A stretch of 64,000 nt of DNA from an uncultured bacterium. Lineage in GTDB: Bacteria > Verrucomicrobiota > Lentisphaeria > Victivallales > UBA1829. The notes beneath the pieces are model-generated. The model saw only the letters and a program-made list of their open reading frames with translations, searched no databases and had not been told where the DNA came from. Below are positions 43,376-52,273 of the stretch, piece by piece. Position 1 is the stretch's first letter; every line of letters starts with the position of its first letter. Both the position numbers and the translations under genes were made by a program. The stretch covers positions 62,001-126,000 of the forward strand of contig CACYZF010000008.1 of the NCBI GenBank assembly GCA_902778895.1. The letters run 5' to 3'.

Positions 43376-44854
43376 ATGAACGAAAAAGCCTCTCCGGGGT
43401 CTGCCCCGAAAAAGAATGTTACGTATACCATCAAGAACACCGTTATTCCGATGGGAAACAATCTTGTCGGCAATAGTCCCGGAAGGAAATCGCAGGCTCC
43501 GCCGCCGATCGGACCGGAAATCGGCCCCGATCCGCGCAGTTCCATCGGTGCGCGCATTTCCATGGGAGATCTTCCCGGTGTCAAAGACGAAAAATCCGGC
43601 ATTCTGTTCGACTTCTGCTACGGCTACCGTGTCAAATTCCCGGCCGGGAACAAACAGTACAAGCTCCGCGTGTACGATCTGGACAGCGGCATGCTGCTGG
43701 AGGAACACACGCACAAAGGCGGGGAATTCATCACGGCCGTAAACAAGTTTTATGTGCGTTACCGCCTTGAAGTCTATCAGGGGGACCAGCTTGTTTTCGG
43801 GCATGATTACGACTGCGAGGACAAGGAAGTCTGCATCATCATCCCGGACGGCGGACTCGGAGACAACCTCGCCTGGTTGCCCTATCTGGAAAAATTCCGT
43901 CTGCTCCGCAAAGCGAAAGTCACGGCGGTCATCGGCGAATGGATGATCCGTCTCGCCAAGCCGTTTTACCCCGGCCTAAAATTCATTCCGCTTGCCACAA
44001 AACCGAACCTCAAGTTCGCCTATGCGATCTATTTCTGCGGGATTTTCGAGGCGGACCGCAAGCCGTGGCGTCCGGTCGAGCATCAGCAGCTCGGCATGCA
44101 GAAGACCGTGGCGAAGATCCTCGGTCTCCCGCTCGAAGACCTCCACTGCCGTCTCCCGCTCGGATCGCCGCGTCCAGTCAAGGAACCGTATGTCTGCATC
44201 TCCACGATGGCGACGAATCCGACGAAATACTGGAATTACCGGTCCAGCGCGAATCTGAAGGACCCGGACGGATGGAACATCCTCATCCGCTGGCTCAAAT
44301 CCTACGGCTACCGCGTCTTTGTGCTCGATCGCGACAAACAGCTTTATTTCAACGATAAGCACACCTATCAGATCCCGACCGAGGCGGAAGACCTCACCGG
44401 ACGGATTCCGATCACGGAGCGCATCCATTATCTGGAGCATGCCGATTTCTTCGTCGGACTCCCCAGCGGCCTCAGCTGGCTCGCATGGAACTGCAACATT
44501 CCGGTCGTCATGATCTCCGGCTTCACGATGCCGAACTGTGAATTCCCGACGCCGTACCGCGTCACGAATTTCCTCTTCTGCCATGGCTGCTGGAACGACA
44601 CGAATTTCTTCTTCGACTCGAAAGCGCCTGTCTGGTGCCCGCGCCACGTCGGCACCCCGCGCGAGATCGAATGCACCAAGACCATTACCCCGAAAATGGT
44701 GCAGGAGACCATCATGCGGATCCCCGCTTTCCAGAAACACGTCGCCGAGATGAAGGAGCAGGAGCTGCTTGACGATCTCCGGACAAACACCGTTCCCTTC
44801 ACCAGCACGCTGAAAGAGCTCCCGCGAGAACCCGAAAAAAAAAAGCTCCGGTAA
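43376..44854 (+). CDS. Autotransporter-type O-heptosyltransferase (TibC/BAHT-like)
   Basis: A 492-residue GT9-like enzyme that transfers heptose to beta-helix autotransporter passengers in the cytoplasm. After about 110 variable residues it has IIIPDGGLGDNLAWLPYLEK (start of the GT-B domain), YVCISTMATNPTKYWNY, GLPSGLSWLAWNC, and the iron-binding cysteine set FCHGCWNDTNFFFD, WCPRH and ECTKTITP that marks TibC and its relatives. I use ATG 43376 (MNEKASPGSAPKK); an upstream ATG at 43331 lacks a ribosome site too, so the start is unsure. The frame ends in a run of ten A and TAA, where a -1 shift would fuse it to the next gene (see 44835-44901). Confidence 0.85.
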   Translation: MNEKASPGSAPKKNVTYTIKNTVIPMGNNLVGNSPGRKSQAPPPIGPEIGPDPRSSIGARISMGDLPGVKDEKSGILFDFCYGYRVKFPAGNKQYKLRVYDLDSGMLLEEHTHKGGEFITAVNKFYVRYRLEVYQGDQLVFGHDYDCEDKEVCIIIPDGGLGDNLAWLPYLEKFRLLRKAKVTAVIGEWMIRLAKPFYPGLKFIPLATKPNLKFAYAIYFCGIFEADRKPWRPVEHQQLGMQKTVAKILGLPLEDLHCRLPLGSPRPVKEPYVCISTMATNPTKYWNYRSSANLKDPDGWNILIRWLKSYGYRVFVLDRDKQLYFNDKHTYQIPTEAEDLTGRIPITERIHYLEHADFFVGLPSGLSWLAWNCNIPVVMISGFTMPNCEFPTPYRVTNFLFCHGCWNDTNFFFDSKAPVWCPRHVGTPREIECTKTITPKMVQETIMRIPAFQKHVAEMKEQELLDDLRTNTVPFTSTLKELPREPEKKKLR

Positions 44855-44901
44855 TCCTTCCCGAACAGCGTGACGCCACGATCCTGCTCCCCGTTTACCG
44901 G
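44835..44901 (+). promoter_or_regulatory. Probable -1 frameshift site
   Basis: Ten A followed by G (44835-44845) include the slippery heptamer A-AAA-AAG in the zero frame, ahead of CTC CGG TAA. CCGGTAA (44848-44854) can pair with TTACCGG (44895-44901), with a small CGTG/CACG hairpin inside the loop. Slipping back one base avoids the stop and enters the glycosyltransferase frame. The spacer of 2 bases is shorter than usual, so transcript slippage on A10 is the other option. Confidence 0.6.
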
Positions 44902-45993
44902 GCGAATCCGGATTATCTCAGGATCACGCTGGATTCCGTGATCCGCGTCGCGGAACCCCAGGGCAACACCGAAGTCATCCTCTTCAACGACTGTTCGCCC
45001 GACGATTCCCAGCGCATCATCGACGAATACGCGGACCGTTATCCGTCCATCGTCCGCAAGATGCGCTCCGAACACAACCTCGGCGTCGGGAATGCCCGTA
45101 CGGAGATGTGCAAAAACGCCCGCGGACGCTATATCCTCTCGTTCGACCAGGACGACATCATGCTCCCGTTCGACCTCGGCGGCGTGATCGGCATGATGGA
45201 CAGGAACCCGCAATACGGGGCGAGCTATTCCAGAAAATACCTCTTCAACGACAAGGGCCTTACTGGCGAAGTCCACGGCGGCTGCCTTTCCGAATTCAAT
45301 GCGTTCTTCACGCCGAAACTCAACATCAACGCCATGGTCATCCGGGCCGATGTCCTCGCCGCGCACGATTATTTCAAACCTGTTCCGGGCTGCGCCATCA
45401 ACGACGACGTCTTCCTCATGATCCGCCTCGCTGCGGATACGGATTATCACTTCGACGAGAACAACCCGCGCCTGCTCTACCGGATGCACGGCAAACAGAA
45501 TTCGCTCCTCTTCCACCACGAAAACCAGAATCCGTTCCGCTGGATGGCCACATACATGACCGAACAGCAGCCTGATCTTTACAAACGCATCCTCGCCAAC
45601 GATCCGCCGAAGCTCACGCAGAAAAACCGGCACTGGGTCCTCGGTCTGATGGGGGCTGCGGTCTTCCTCCGGCAAAAGGAAGTCGGACTTGTTCTCCCGA
45701 TCGTCAACAAGGCCTGCGAGATCGCGCCGGACGACTACGGCGTATGGGAACACAAACTCCTCGTTCTCGCCATCGCGAAACGGTACGATGAGTTCATGGA
45801 GACGTTCCAAACCGCCGTCGAAAGGTTCAAGGGACAGTCTCCGTCGAAGGAAATCCAGTTCATCAGCGCAATGGCGCTTTTCTTCCAGTCCATCCGCAAA
45901 CCGCTCCCGAAAAATGTTTTGAGCCGCTATAAGGAGCTCTCAAAACTGAACAGCGCCCCGCCGCAGATCGTGCTGGACAATCTGCCGAAATAA
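44845..45993 (+). CDS. GT2 glycosyltransferase, read by -1 shift from the heptosyltransferase
   Basis: The frame is open from the A-run and encodes 382 residues. The first strand of the GT-A fold, ATILLPVYRANPDYLRITLD, lies upstream of the only usable start (GTG 44938), and no ATG precedes it. A separately started protein would lack an essential strand. The domain continues with ILFNDCSPDDSQRIIDEY, FDQDDIMLPFDL (DxD-type motif) and INDDVFLMIRLA. The C-terminal 100 residues look like helical TPR-type repeats (VNKACEIAPDDYGVWEHKLL). A -1 shift would give an 872-residue bifunctional enzyme. A sequencing error in the A-run or an unusual ATC start are alternatives. Confidence 0.82.
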   Translation, partial: APVILPEQRDATILLPVYRANPDYLRITLDSVIRVAEPQGNTEVILFNDCSPDDSQRIIDEYADRYPSIVRKMRSEHNLGVGNARTEMCKNARGRYILSFDQDDIMLPFDLGGVIGMMDRNPQYGASYSRKYLFNDKGLTGEVHGGCLSEFNAFFTPKLNINAMVIRADVLAAHDYFKPVPGCAINDDVFLMIRLAADTDYHFDENNPRLLYRMHGKQNSLLFHHENQNPFRWMATYMTEQQPDLYKRILANDPPKLTQKNRHWVLGLMGAAVFLRQKEVGLVLPIVNKACEIAPDDYGVWEHKLLVLAIAKRYDEFMETFQTAVERFKGQSPSKEIQFISAMALFFQSIRKPLPKNVLSRYKELSKLNSAPPQIVLDNLPK

Positions 45994-46102
45994 CACACCG
46001 CAAGCGGTGATGATACAGCGCTCTCAGCTCCGCTTGAGCACACGGCAAACCGTACTGATACAGTGCTCTGCTTCGCGAGAGCACGAGGGGTTGAACCGGG
46101 GC
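45994..46102. terminator. Hairpin-rich convergent gap
   Basis: The 109 bases between the converging GT2 and nadC genes hold at least three stems: CACCGC/GCGGTG at 45996-46009, ACGG-CAAA-CCGT at 46042-46053 and GTGCTCT/AGAGCAC at 46063-46084. The motif TGATACAG(C/T)GCTCT occurs twice. It probably ends transcripts from both sides, though no long T-run is present. Confidence 0.5.
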
Positions 46103-46972
46103 TTATTTCTCCGGGATTCTGATATCCATGGAGATGTCGCTCGACTTCACGGAATGCGTGAGCGCGCCGGAGGAAATGAAGTCGACGCCGGTCTCGGACA
46201 GCGACGGAATACGGGCGAGCGTAACGTTTCCGCTGGCCTCCAGACGAGCCTTGTTGCGGGCGATCCCGACGGCCTTCACGACCTTCTCGTTGTCCATATT
46301 GTCGAGCAGGATGTACTCCGCGCCGGAGAGCAGCGCCTCGTCGAGCTCGTCGAGGGAATCCACCTCAACCTCGATTTCCAGCTGGGGATACATCTCGCGG
46401 GCGCGGCGGACGGAACGCAGGATGCCGCCCTTCCCTTCCATCCCGGCGAGTTCGCGATGGTTGTCCTTGATCATGATGCGGTCGTACAGGCCGATACGGT
46501 GGTTGAATGCGCCGCCGACTGCCACGGCGTACTTTTCGAGGTTGCGCCAGCCGGGCGTGGTCTTGCGCGTATCGAGAATCTTCGCACGGTTTCCGGCGAG
46601 TTCCTGATATTTGTGCGAGGCCGTCGCAACGCCGCACAGACGCTGGAGGAAGTTCAGCGCGGTGCGTTCCCCGGTCAGCAGTACACGCGCCGGACCGGAG
46701 ATCTCCGCCATGATCGTCCCGCGGGGACATGCCTCGCCCTCCTTCACCTTCGCCGTGAACACGACGTCCGGGTCGAGCGTATGGAACAGGCGTTCCGCGA
46801 CGGGCAGTCCGGCGCAGATGAGGTCTTCTTTCGCGATCAGCACGGCGGTCGTCTTCAGGTCGGCGGGGATGACCGAATTGGTCGTGGTGTCTCCGAGATC
46901 GCCAAGGTCTTCTTCAAGGGCAAGCTGTATCAGGATGTCGGCGCGTTTCCAGTCGATTTCGGGTTTCTGCAT
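46103..46972 (-). CDS. nadC: Nicotinate-nucleotide pyrophosphorylase (carboxylating)
   Basis: This enzyme turns quinolinate and PRPP into nicotinate mononucleotide in NAD synthesis. Typical signatures are GERTALNFLQRLCGVAT, ILDTRKTTPGWRNLEKYAV, GGAFNHRIGLYDRIMIKDNH, EIEVEVDSLDEL, ILLDNMDN and the end VDFISSGALTHSV. Length (289 residues) is normal. ATG 46972 is preferred over the upstream frame start because AGGAGA lies 8 bases before it. nadA and nadB are not in the window. It is transcribed on the minus strand, after the phosphoesterase gene. Confidence 0.97.
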   Translation of the reverse strand: MQKPEIDWKRADILIQLALEEDLGDLGDTTTNSVIPADLKTTAVLIAKEDLICAGLPVAERLFHTLDPDVVFTAKVKEGEACPRGTIMAEISGPARVLLTGERTALNFLQRLCGVATASHKYQELAGNRAKILDTRKTTPGWRNLEKYAVAVGGAFNHRIGLYDRIMIKDNHRELAGMEGKGGILRSVRRAREMYPQLEIEVEVDSLDELDEALLSGAEYILLDNMDNEKVVKAVGIARNKARLEASGNVTLARIPSLSETGVDFISSGALTHSVKSSDISMDIRIPEK

Positions 46973-47050
46973 CGGGGGGTCTCCTATAATCTCGTTCAAA
47001 ATATCGTTTGTCCTAATTTTCCGTGCGCTCGCGTCAGCAGCGCACTGCGT

Positions 47051-47872
47051 TTACACACTATGTGTGTCGGGGTCGTACATGACGGAGATCGGCTTGATCT
47101 CGACCGCCCTGCCGGTCTGCATGTCGTAGCGGATCACGGCGGCGTCCAGCCGGATCCCGGTCTCCACCACGGGGAATTTGTGCGGCATCCCGGTCCGGAA
47201 TTTCGCGATCACGTCCGGCACGGCGCGTCCGAGGATCGAATCCGCCGCGCCGACCATGCCGACGTCGGACAGAAACGCCGTTCCGCCGGGCAGGATGCGG
47301 GCGTCGGCTGTCTGCACGTGCGTATGCGTGCCGAGGACAGCCGTCACGCGGCCGTCCAGAAACCACGCGAGGGCTGCCTTTTCGCTGGTGGCCTCGGCGT
47401 GGATGTCCACGATGATGCACTTGCAGGTGATCGGAATCTGCGTCAGGATCTGCTCGACGGTCTCGAAGGGGCAGTACGCGCTGTCCTTCATAAAGACTTT
47501 GCCCACCAGCGAGATGACGGCCACTTCGCCGCCCGCCGGATTGCGCGTGTACAGCCAGCCGCGTCCGGGCTGAAGTTTGCTCATATTTGCCGGACGCACC
47601 ACGTTCTTCAATCCGCGGATCTCGTCCTCGAATTCCTTGCGGTCCCACGTATGGTCGCCGGACGTGAAGACGTCCACGACGTCCGCCATTTCGCCCAAAC
47701 AGGTCTTGTTCATGCCCGCGCCCGCCGCGCAGTTCTCGCCGTTCGCGACCACGAACGTGCACATGTACTGCTGTTTCAGCTGCGGCACAAGCGCCTTGAC
47801 CGCCTTGCGGCCGCCCTTGCCGACGATATCTCCGATGAATAGCAAATTGAGCGTGGGACCGTTCAAGTTCAT
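47051..47872 (-). CDS. YmdB-like metallophosphoesterase (TIGR00282 family)
   Basis: A 273-residue enzyme with the metal-site motifs LLFIGDIVGKGGRKAV, VVANGENCAAG, VFTSGDHTWDRKEF, IIVDIHAEATSEKAA and VLGTHTHVQTADARI. YmdB of Bacillus hydrolyses 2',3'-cAMP. The start is either ATG 47872 (AAGGAG only one base before it) or TTG 47866 with the same AAGGAG at 7 bases; the latter has normal spacing. The longer open frame to 48256 has no family match and crosses the promoter of the gene on the other strand. Confidence 0.9.
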   Translation of the reverse strand: MNLNGPTLNLLFIGDIVGKGGRKAVKALVPQLKQQYMCTFVVANGENCAAGAGMNKTCLGEMADVVDVFTSGDHTWDRKEFEDEIRGLKNVVRPANMSKLQPGRGWLYTRNPAGGEVAVISLVGKVFMKDSAYCPFETVEQILTQIPITCKCIIVDIHAEATSEKAALAWFLDGRVTAVLGTHTHVQTADARILPGGTAFLSDVGMVGAADSILGRAVPDVIAKFRTGMPHKFPVVETGIRLDAAVIRYDMQTGRAVEIKPISVMYDPDTHSV

Positions 47873-47897
47873 ACTCCTTGTTTTTTCCTGTTTCGAT

Positions 47898-47926
47898 TTG
47901 AAAAATGAGTTGGAACGCTGTATATT
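47898..47926 (+). promoter_or_regulatory. Promoter of the flippase-like gene
   Basis: TTGAAA (47898-47903), 17 bases, TATATT (47921-47926), 69 bases before the start at 47996. Confidence 0.75.
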
Positions 47927-47995
47927 TTTCAAACCGCTTTCTACAAGAAAAATATAGTCGCGAAAAGCGGAAACTGCAAACCGGAATCGGAAAAA

Positions 47996-49123
47996 ATGAC
48001 GAAAAACACGAAGAAAGACGCCGCACCCACTGCACAGACCGCCCCCGGATGCGCCGCGCCCGGTTCCGCGCCGGAGGAATCCGCTCCGAACAAGGCGGTC
48101 GTCCTCCTGAAATACGCGGTCAAGATCCTGGTCACGGCAGGCATCGTCGCCGTGCTCGTCTACACGTCGAAAAGACATGGCACGTTCGATGGCGTCGACT
48201 TCTCCGGGCTGAACTGGGGCTGGCTGGCGGCGGCGTTCGTGCTGTACATCGTCCACCTTTTCGTGAATGCCTGGCGCTGGCGGCTTCTGCTGGCCTACCG
48301 CGAAATCCCCTGCTCGCTCTTCTCAGCCTTCTCCCTTACCACGCAGTCGTTCTTCTTCTCGCTGGTGATGCCCGGCGGGGCGATCGGCGGCGACGTGATC
48401 CGCGCGGGCTTTCTGGCGTACCGTGTACCGAAGGGACAGAAATTCGACGGCGTCTTCACGATCCTGATGGACCGGTTCACGGGCATGATCGGCATCTTCC
48501 TGACCGTATTCCTCGCCCTGCCCTTCGCGTGGCGTTACCTCGACGGGACCGACCCGCGGGCGAAACTTCTGACCTTCGCGCTGCTGGGCGCGTCCGCTGC
48601 CGGACTCCTCTCCGCCGCCGTGATCTTCCTGCACAAACAGCTTGAAAAGATCGCCTTCTTCCGTTGGGGAGAAGACCTCGGCGCGAAGCTCTCGCGCGGT
48701 TTCTCGACAAAGCTCCTGAACGCACTGGATTCCTACAGCGGCGCGACGAAGGAGATCGTCTGGTGCGTGATCGCGAGCATCCTCGGCGTGAATTTCGTGC
48801 TCGGGCTGTGCTTCTACTGCGTCTGCCTCGCGTTCTCGAATTCGCTCGTGCCCCTTTTCGGTCCCATCGTCGCCGCGATCACGGTCGGAAACATCGCCGG
48901 GCTCATCCCGCTCACCATGTCCGGCATCGGACTGCGCGACTACTTCGTGGCGGCGATCCTCGGCGCGGCACTCGCGGAACTCCCCGACTGCTCCGTCCCC
49001 CCCCTCGCCCCGACGCTCGTTATGACCGGCGTCATCATCGCGGGCGGGCTCTTCGGCGGGATTTTCTTCCTATTCGACAACGCATACAAAAATAAGGCTC
49101 CCGCGCCCCCGAAGGAGGGCTGA
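47996..49123 (+). CDS. Flippase-like membrane protein (LPG synthase TM domain)
   Basis: A 375-residue protein with eight or nine membrane segments and the family signature of the lysylphosphatidylglycerol synthase TM domain / UPF0104: AWRWRLLLAYREIP near residue 90, then LVMPGGAIGGDVIRAGFLAY and DRFTGMIGIFL. The C-terminal end has GNIAGLIPLTMSGIGLRDYF. Members without the aminoacyl-transfer domain probably move lipids or lipid-linked sugars. It lies 6 bases before a GT-C-like gene, so the pair may serve envelope glycan assembly. Confidence 0.88.
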   Translation: MTKNTKKDAAPTAQTAPGCAAPGSAPEESAPNKAVVLLKYAVKILVTAGIVAVLVYTSKRHGTFDGVDFSGLNWGWLAAAFVLYIVHLFVNAWRWRLLLAYREIPCSLFSAFSLTTQSFFFSLVMPGGAIGGDVIRAGFLAYRVPKGQKFDGVFTILMDRFTGMIGIFLTVFLALPFAWRYLDGTDPRAKLLTFALLGASAAGLLSAAVIFLHKQLEKIAFFRWGEDLGAKLSRGFSTKLLNALDSYSGATKEIVWCVIASILGVNFVLGLCFYCVCLAFSNSLVPLFGPIVAAITVGNIAGLIPLTMSGIGLRDYFVAAILGAALAELPDCSVPPLAPTLVMTGVIIAGGLFGGIFFLFDNAYKNKAPAPPKEG

Positions 49124-49129
49124 CACGCT

Positions 49130-50971
49130 ATGCCGGACGGAAAACGCAAGCTCGAAATCGGTCTGCGCTGGGCGCTCTTCCTCGCTTACGCCGCGGTCAC
49201 ATTCGTGCTGACGCTCCGTCACGAGCCCTGGGCGGACGAACTTCAGGCGTGGCTGATCGCTCGCGACTGCACCGTCCCGGAGATTTTCAAAATGATGCGC
49301 TGGGAAGGCCATTTCGTGCCGTGGTATCTCATGCTGCACGTCTTCGCGGCGAATGGCGGCCCGGTCCTCTGCATGAATCTCCTTTCCTGGGCGTTCATGG
49401 CCGCCGCCGGAGCGTTCTTCGTGTTCCGCGCGCCGTTCACGCTCCCTCTGAAAGCCCTTGTGCTTGGGTCCGCCGGAATGCTCTTCTGGTATCCGGTGGT
49501 CGCACGCTGCTACGCACCGATCCCGATCCTGCTCTTTACGCTCGCGGCGGTCTATCCCGCCCGGCTGAAACGCCCCCTGCTCTACGGATTTCTGATCGCC
49601 TGCCTGACGAATACGCACGCGTATTTCGAGGGGTTCTGCGGCATCGTCTTCGTCCTGTGGGCGTTCGACGCGTGGAAACTCCGCGCGGAACTCCCCCGCC
49701 GCGAACTCCGACGCATCGTCACCGGGCTCTGCATCGCCGCCGCCGGAGCGCTGTTCGGGTTCCTCCAGGTCGCCCCGGGCATGCTGAATGCGCGTTCGGT
49801 CGGCAACCAGCGGTTCTGGCCGCTGAAGATGAACTTCTTCGAACGCCTCGCCACTTCGTTCGTCGACTTCGCGGGATGCTCCAAGGAGGTCGCGAACGTG
49901 AACCTGCCGATTCTGGAATATCTCTGGGTCGCGCTCCTGATCATCCTGATCGCGTGGTTCGTCCGGCGCCGCCGGACGCTCGTGCTGTATCTCGTGCTCG
50001 CCGCCGTCTTCTTCTGCGCGATCTACTTCGTCCTGCCGCCGCACGAACACCCCTTCCAGTCGAGTTTCCAGCTCTTCCTCGACTTTGTCTTCCTGACGTT
50101 CTTCGCTGTCTCAATGCTATCGTTGTTCCGCGTGTCCCGTCGCATGGGCCTGGTCTGCCTCGCGTCGTTCCTTTGGATGATCGCCTTCGCGATGTATCTC
50201 TTCTACTTCCTGCCGCAGCGCGCGTATCTGGTCTTCCTCACGTTCGTCTTCTGCTGCTGGGTCCTCATGGAAAATCCGTCCGAACTGGAATCCGTCGCGC
50301 CCGGAGCGTTCTTCCGCCTGCTGGACGGTCCGAAACCGCCGCCCCTGAAACGCCGCCTCGCGGAACTCCTCGCGATCTACGTCTGCTTCACGGTCCCCGC
50401 GTGCGTCTCGTTCGCCGTGCAGGATTTCCGGCATCCCTTCTCCGGCGCGAAGAACATGGGCGAATACCTCACGAAGACTCTCCCGCCCGGCTCGACCGTC
50501 GTCCTCCCGTACTACGGCATCACGGACGCCGTAATCTCGGCCTACGCGCCCGGCCTCAAGTTCTACTGCGTGGAGTCCGGCAGGTATTTCACGTTCTGCC
50601 CGCTCGACTGGTCGCTTGAAGAGGTCAAACGCAGGAGCGTCCTGATCGTGCCGGACTGGATCAAGGAGAAGAACGACGAATACATCACCCTCATCGACCA
50701 GACGGGTTTCATGTATTCGCCGATTTGGGAACCGGTCCTTGAGGGGCCCGGTCCGCATTATTTCGTGTGCAGTATGCGCTATCTGCAGGCGCTGTGGGAA
50801 AACCCGATCCGGCTCCAGAGCAAGGACCGCCGCCGCACGTTCACCGAGGTCTACCGTTCCCCGCGCATCCGCTTCACCGCCGTCGCCGGCGAACAATACT
50901 GGCTCTTCACCGACGCCCCGCCCGAACAGAACGACGAAGGGAACCAGGATGCTCCTTCCGGCACACGCTGA
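49130..50971 (+). CDS. Polytopic membrane protein, GT-C glycosyltransferase-like
   Basis: A 613-residue protein with about ten membrane segments in the first 420 residues and a soluble C-terminal part of about 190 residues. Near the N-terminus it has RHEPWADELQAWLIARDCTV, with an acidic pair in the first external loop, as in lipid-linked-sugar-dependent GT-C enzymes. WEGHFVPWYLMLHVF follows. This is a structural likeness, not a firm family assignment. It follows the flippase-like gene by 6 bases. The C-terminal part has QDFRHPFSGAKNMGEYLTK and LPYYGITDAVISAYAPG, as in other large hypothetical GT-C proteins. Confidence 0.78.
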   Translation: MPDGKRKLEIGLRWALFLAYAAVTFVLTLRHEPWADELQAWLIARDCTVPEIFKMMRWEGHFVPWYLMLHVFAANGGPVLCMNLLSWAFMAAAGAFFVFRAPFTLPLKALVLGSAGMLFWYPVVARCYAPIPILLFTLAAVYPARLKRPLLYGFLIACLTNTHAYFEGFCGIVFVLWAFDAWKLRAELPRRELRRIVTGLCIAAAGALFGFLQVAPGMLNARSVGNQRFWPLKMNFFERLATSFVDFAGCSKEVANVNLPILEYLWVALLIILIAWFVRRRRTLVLYLVLAAVFFCAIYFVLPPHEHPFQSSFQLFLDFVFLTFFAVSMLSLFRVSRRMGLVCLASFLWMIAFAMYLFYFLPQRAYLVFLTFVFCCWVLMENPSELESVAPGAFFRLLDGPKPPPLKRRLAELLAIYVCFTVPACVSFAVQDFRHPFSGAKNMGEYLTKTLPPGSTVVLPYYGITDAVISAYAPGLKFYCVESGRYFTFCPLDWSLEEVKRRSVLIVPDWIKEKNDEYITLIDQTGFMYSPIWEPVLEGPGPHYFVCSMRYLQALWENPIRLQSKDRRRTFTEVYRSPRIRFTAVAGEQYWLFTDAPPEQNDEGNQDAPSGTR

Positions 50972-51050
50972 ACATCAAAAGGGATGAACGAGTAAAATAC
51001 GTCTTATAGGACCTGTAAGTCCTAATTCAGAAAAAAAGTCCGCAGTCGGC

Positions 51051-51512
51051 TTATTTCTGTATGGATCCCGCGCATGAGGAGGCCATGGCGGCGCGGCAGT
51101 CCGTTTTCGGGCAGTAGCCGTGGCAGGAGAGCTGGATCTCCTTCAGCACGAACCCCTCCGGCAGGCCGGGCACCGACGGCATCAGCGGTTCATTTTCGTC
51201 GGGGAAAAGATCGTAGACTTCGCCGCAGTGCAGGCACTTGAAATGGCCGTGGTCGCACATATTGGCATCATAGCGCAGTTCGCCGCCCTCGATCGTGATC
51301 TCCCACACGGCGTGTTTTCCCGCGAGGAGTTTCAGCGTGTTGTACACGGTCGTGAGCGACAGCGTGGGCTGTTCCGCCCGAACGGCCTCGAAGATCGTCT
51401 CGGCGGTCGGATGGATCGCGTGGGTCCGCAGAAAATGGTAGATCGCGGTACGCTGCGGCGACGGCGTTATGCCGAGTTTTCGCAGAATCTCGATGCTGGA
51501 TTCGCGTGTCAT
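51051..51512 (-). CDS. Fur/PerR-family metalloregulator
   Basis: A 153-residue regulator. The winged helix is at residues 10-80 (LGITPSPQRTAIYHFLRT, LSLTTVYNTLKLL), followed by the metal-binding region CDHGHFKCLHCGEVYDL and a second structural pair HGYCPKTDC. The CxxC pairs bind structural zinc as in PerR and Fur. The family type cannot be settled from motifs, but its neighbour is rubrerythrin with a PerR-like operator, so peroxide response is likely. The start is uncertain: ATG 51512 was chosen over TTG 51524. It is transcribed behind the rubrerythrin gene, after a hairpin. Confidence 0.92.
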   Translation of the reverse strand: MTRESSIEILRKLGITPSPQRTAIYHFLRTHAIHPTAETIFEAVRAEQPTLSLTTVYNTLKLLAGKHAVWEITIEGGELRYDANMCDHGHFKCLHCGEVYDLFPDENEPLMPSVPGLPEGFVLKEIQLSCHGYCPKTDCRAAMASSCAGSIQK

Positions 51513-51547
51513 CACGGGCGGCAAAAAGTGAAAAGGGTTGAATGAAG

Positions 51548-51574
51548 GGCCCGCACCCTGTTACGGATGCGGGC
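51548..51574. repeat. Hairpin between rubrerythrin and the Fur-type gene
   Basis: GGCCCGCACC and GGATGCGGGC pair around CTGTTAC. There is no T-run on either side, so it may only stabilise or attenuate the transcript. Confidence 0.5.
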
Positions 51575-51606
51575 ATAGACAAAAAACTAAGACCTACTTC
51601 AAGAAA

Positions 51607-52155
51607 TCAGTCTTTGAAATAGCGTTTCAGGAGGCCGGCGAACGCGGCGCCGTGGCGCGCTTCGTCCTTGGCCATTTCGTGCACGGTGTCGTGGATGGCG
51701 TCGAAACCGAGCTGTTTCGCCTTCTTGGCGATCTCGAACTTGCCGGCGCATGCGCCGTGTTCGGCTTCCACGCGCTTGGTCAGGTTGGTCTTCGTGCAGG
51801 GGGCGACGACTTCGCCGAGGAGTTCGGCGAACTTGGCGGCGTGTTCGGCCTCTTCGAACGCGATGCGCTTGTAGGCTTCGGCGATCTCGGGATAGCCTTC
51901 GCGGTCCGCGACGCGGCTCATGGCGAGATACATGCCGACTTCGGTGCATTCGCCGGTGAAGTTGGCGTGGAGACCGTCCATGATCTCCTTGTCATCGACC
52001 TTGCCGTCGCCGATGCTGTGAACGGTGGCGAACGCCATGTCGGCTTTTTCGTCCTTGGCGACGAACTTGGAGGCGGGAGCCTTGCACTGGGGGCAGAATT
52101 CGGGGGGATTGTCGCCTTCGTGGACATAGCCGCAGACCTGGCAAACGTACTTCAT
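51607..52155 (-). CDS. Reverse rubrerythrin
   Basis: A 182-residue peroxide-reducing diiron protein. The rubredoxin-like domain is at the N-terminus ([14 protein letters not shown] and FCPQCKAP, two CxxC pairs), which marks reverse rubrerythrin, while classic forms carry it at the C-terminus. The diiron four-helix part follows with [14 protein letters not shown] and [13 protein letters not shown]. It protects anaerobes from peroxide and oxygen. ATG 52155 has AAGGAA 8 bases upstream. Promoter and a PerR/Fur-like site lie just upstream, and a Fur-family gene follows. Confidence 0.93.
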   Translation of the reverse strand: MKYVCQVCGYVHEGDNPPEFCPQCKAPASKFVAKDEKADMAFATVHSIGDGKVDDKEIMDGLHANFTGECTEVGMYLAMSRVADREGYPEIAEAYKRIAFEEAEHAAKFAELLGEVVAPCTKTNLTKRVEAEHGACAGKFEIAKKAKQLGFDAIHDTVHEMAKDEARHGAAFAGLLKRYFKD

Positions 52156-52250
52156 GATGAGGTTCCTTTCTTTCACGCGCCGGGCGGCGCATGAGGTGGG
52201 TTAGGGTTTTGTTGGGAAAATGCTGATCCAGTGAAGGGGAAACACCGGAT

Positions 52251-52273
52251 TTGTAATGATTACAGAATTACAA
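52251..52273 (-). promoter_or_regulatory. PerR/Fur-like operator of rubrerythrin
   Basis: TGTAAT-G-ATTACA (52252-52264) is a perfect 6-1-6 palindrome, close to the PerR and Fur box type (TTATAATnATTATAA). A further half-site ATTACAA (52267-52273) extends it so that TTGTAAT and ATTACAA also form a larger inverted repeat. It touches the -10 box, which suits repression. Confidence 0.7.

Noticed and set aside
46007..47842. 611-codon plus-strand frame across nadC and the YmdB-like gene
   Set aside because: It spans two well-recognised genes on the other strand and a hairpin-rich gap; no motif in its product.
47873..48256. N-terminal extension of the YmdB-like protein
   Set aside because: The extra residues have no match, would cross the plus-strand promoter at 47898-47926 and the start of the flippase-like gene, and lie before the normal family start.
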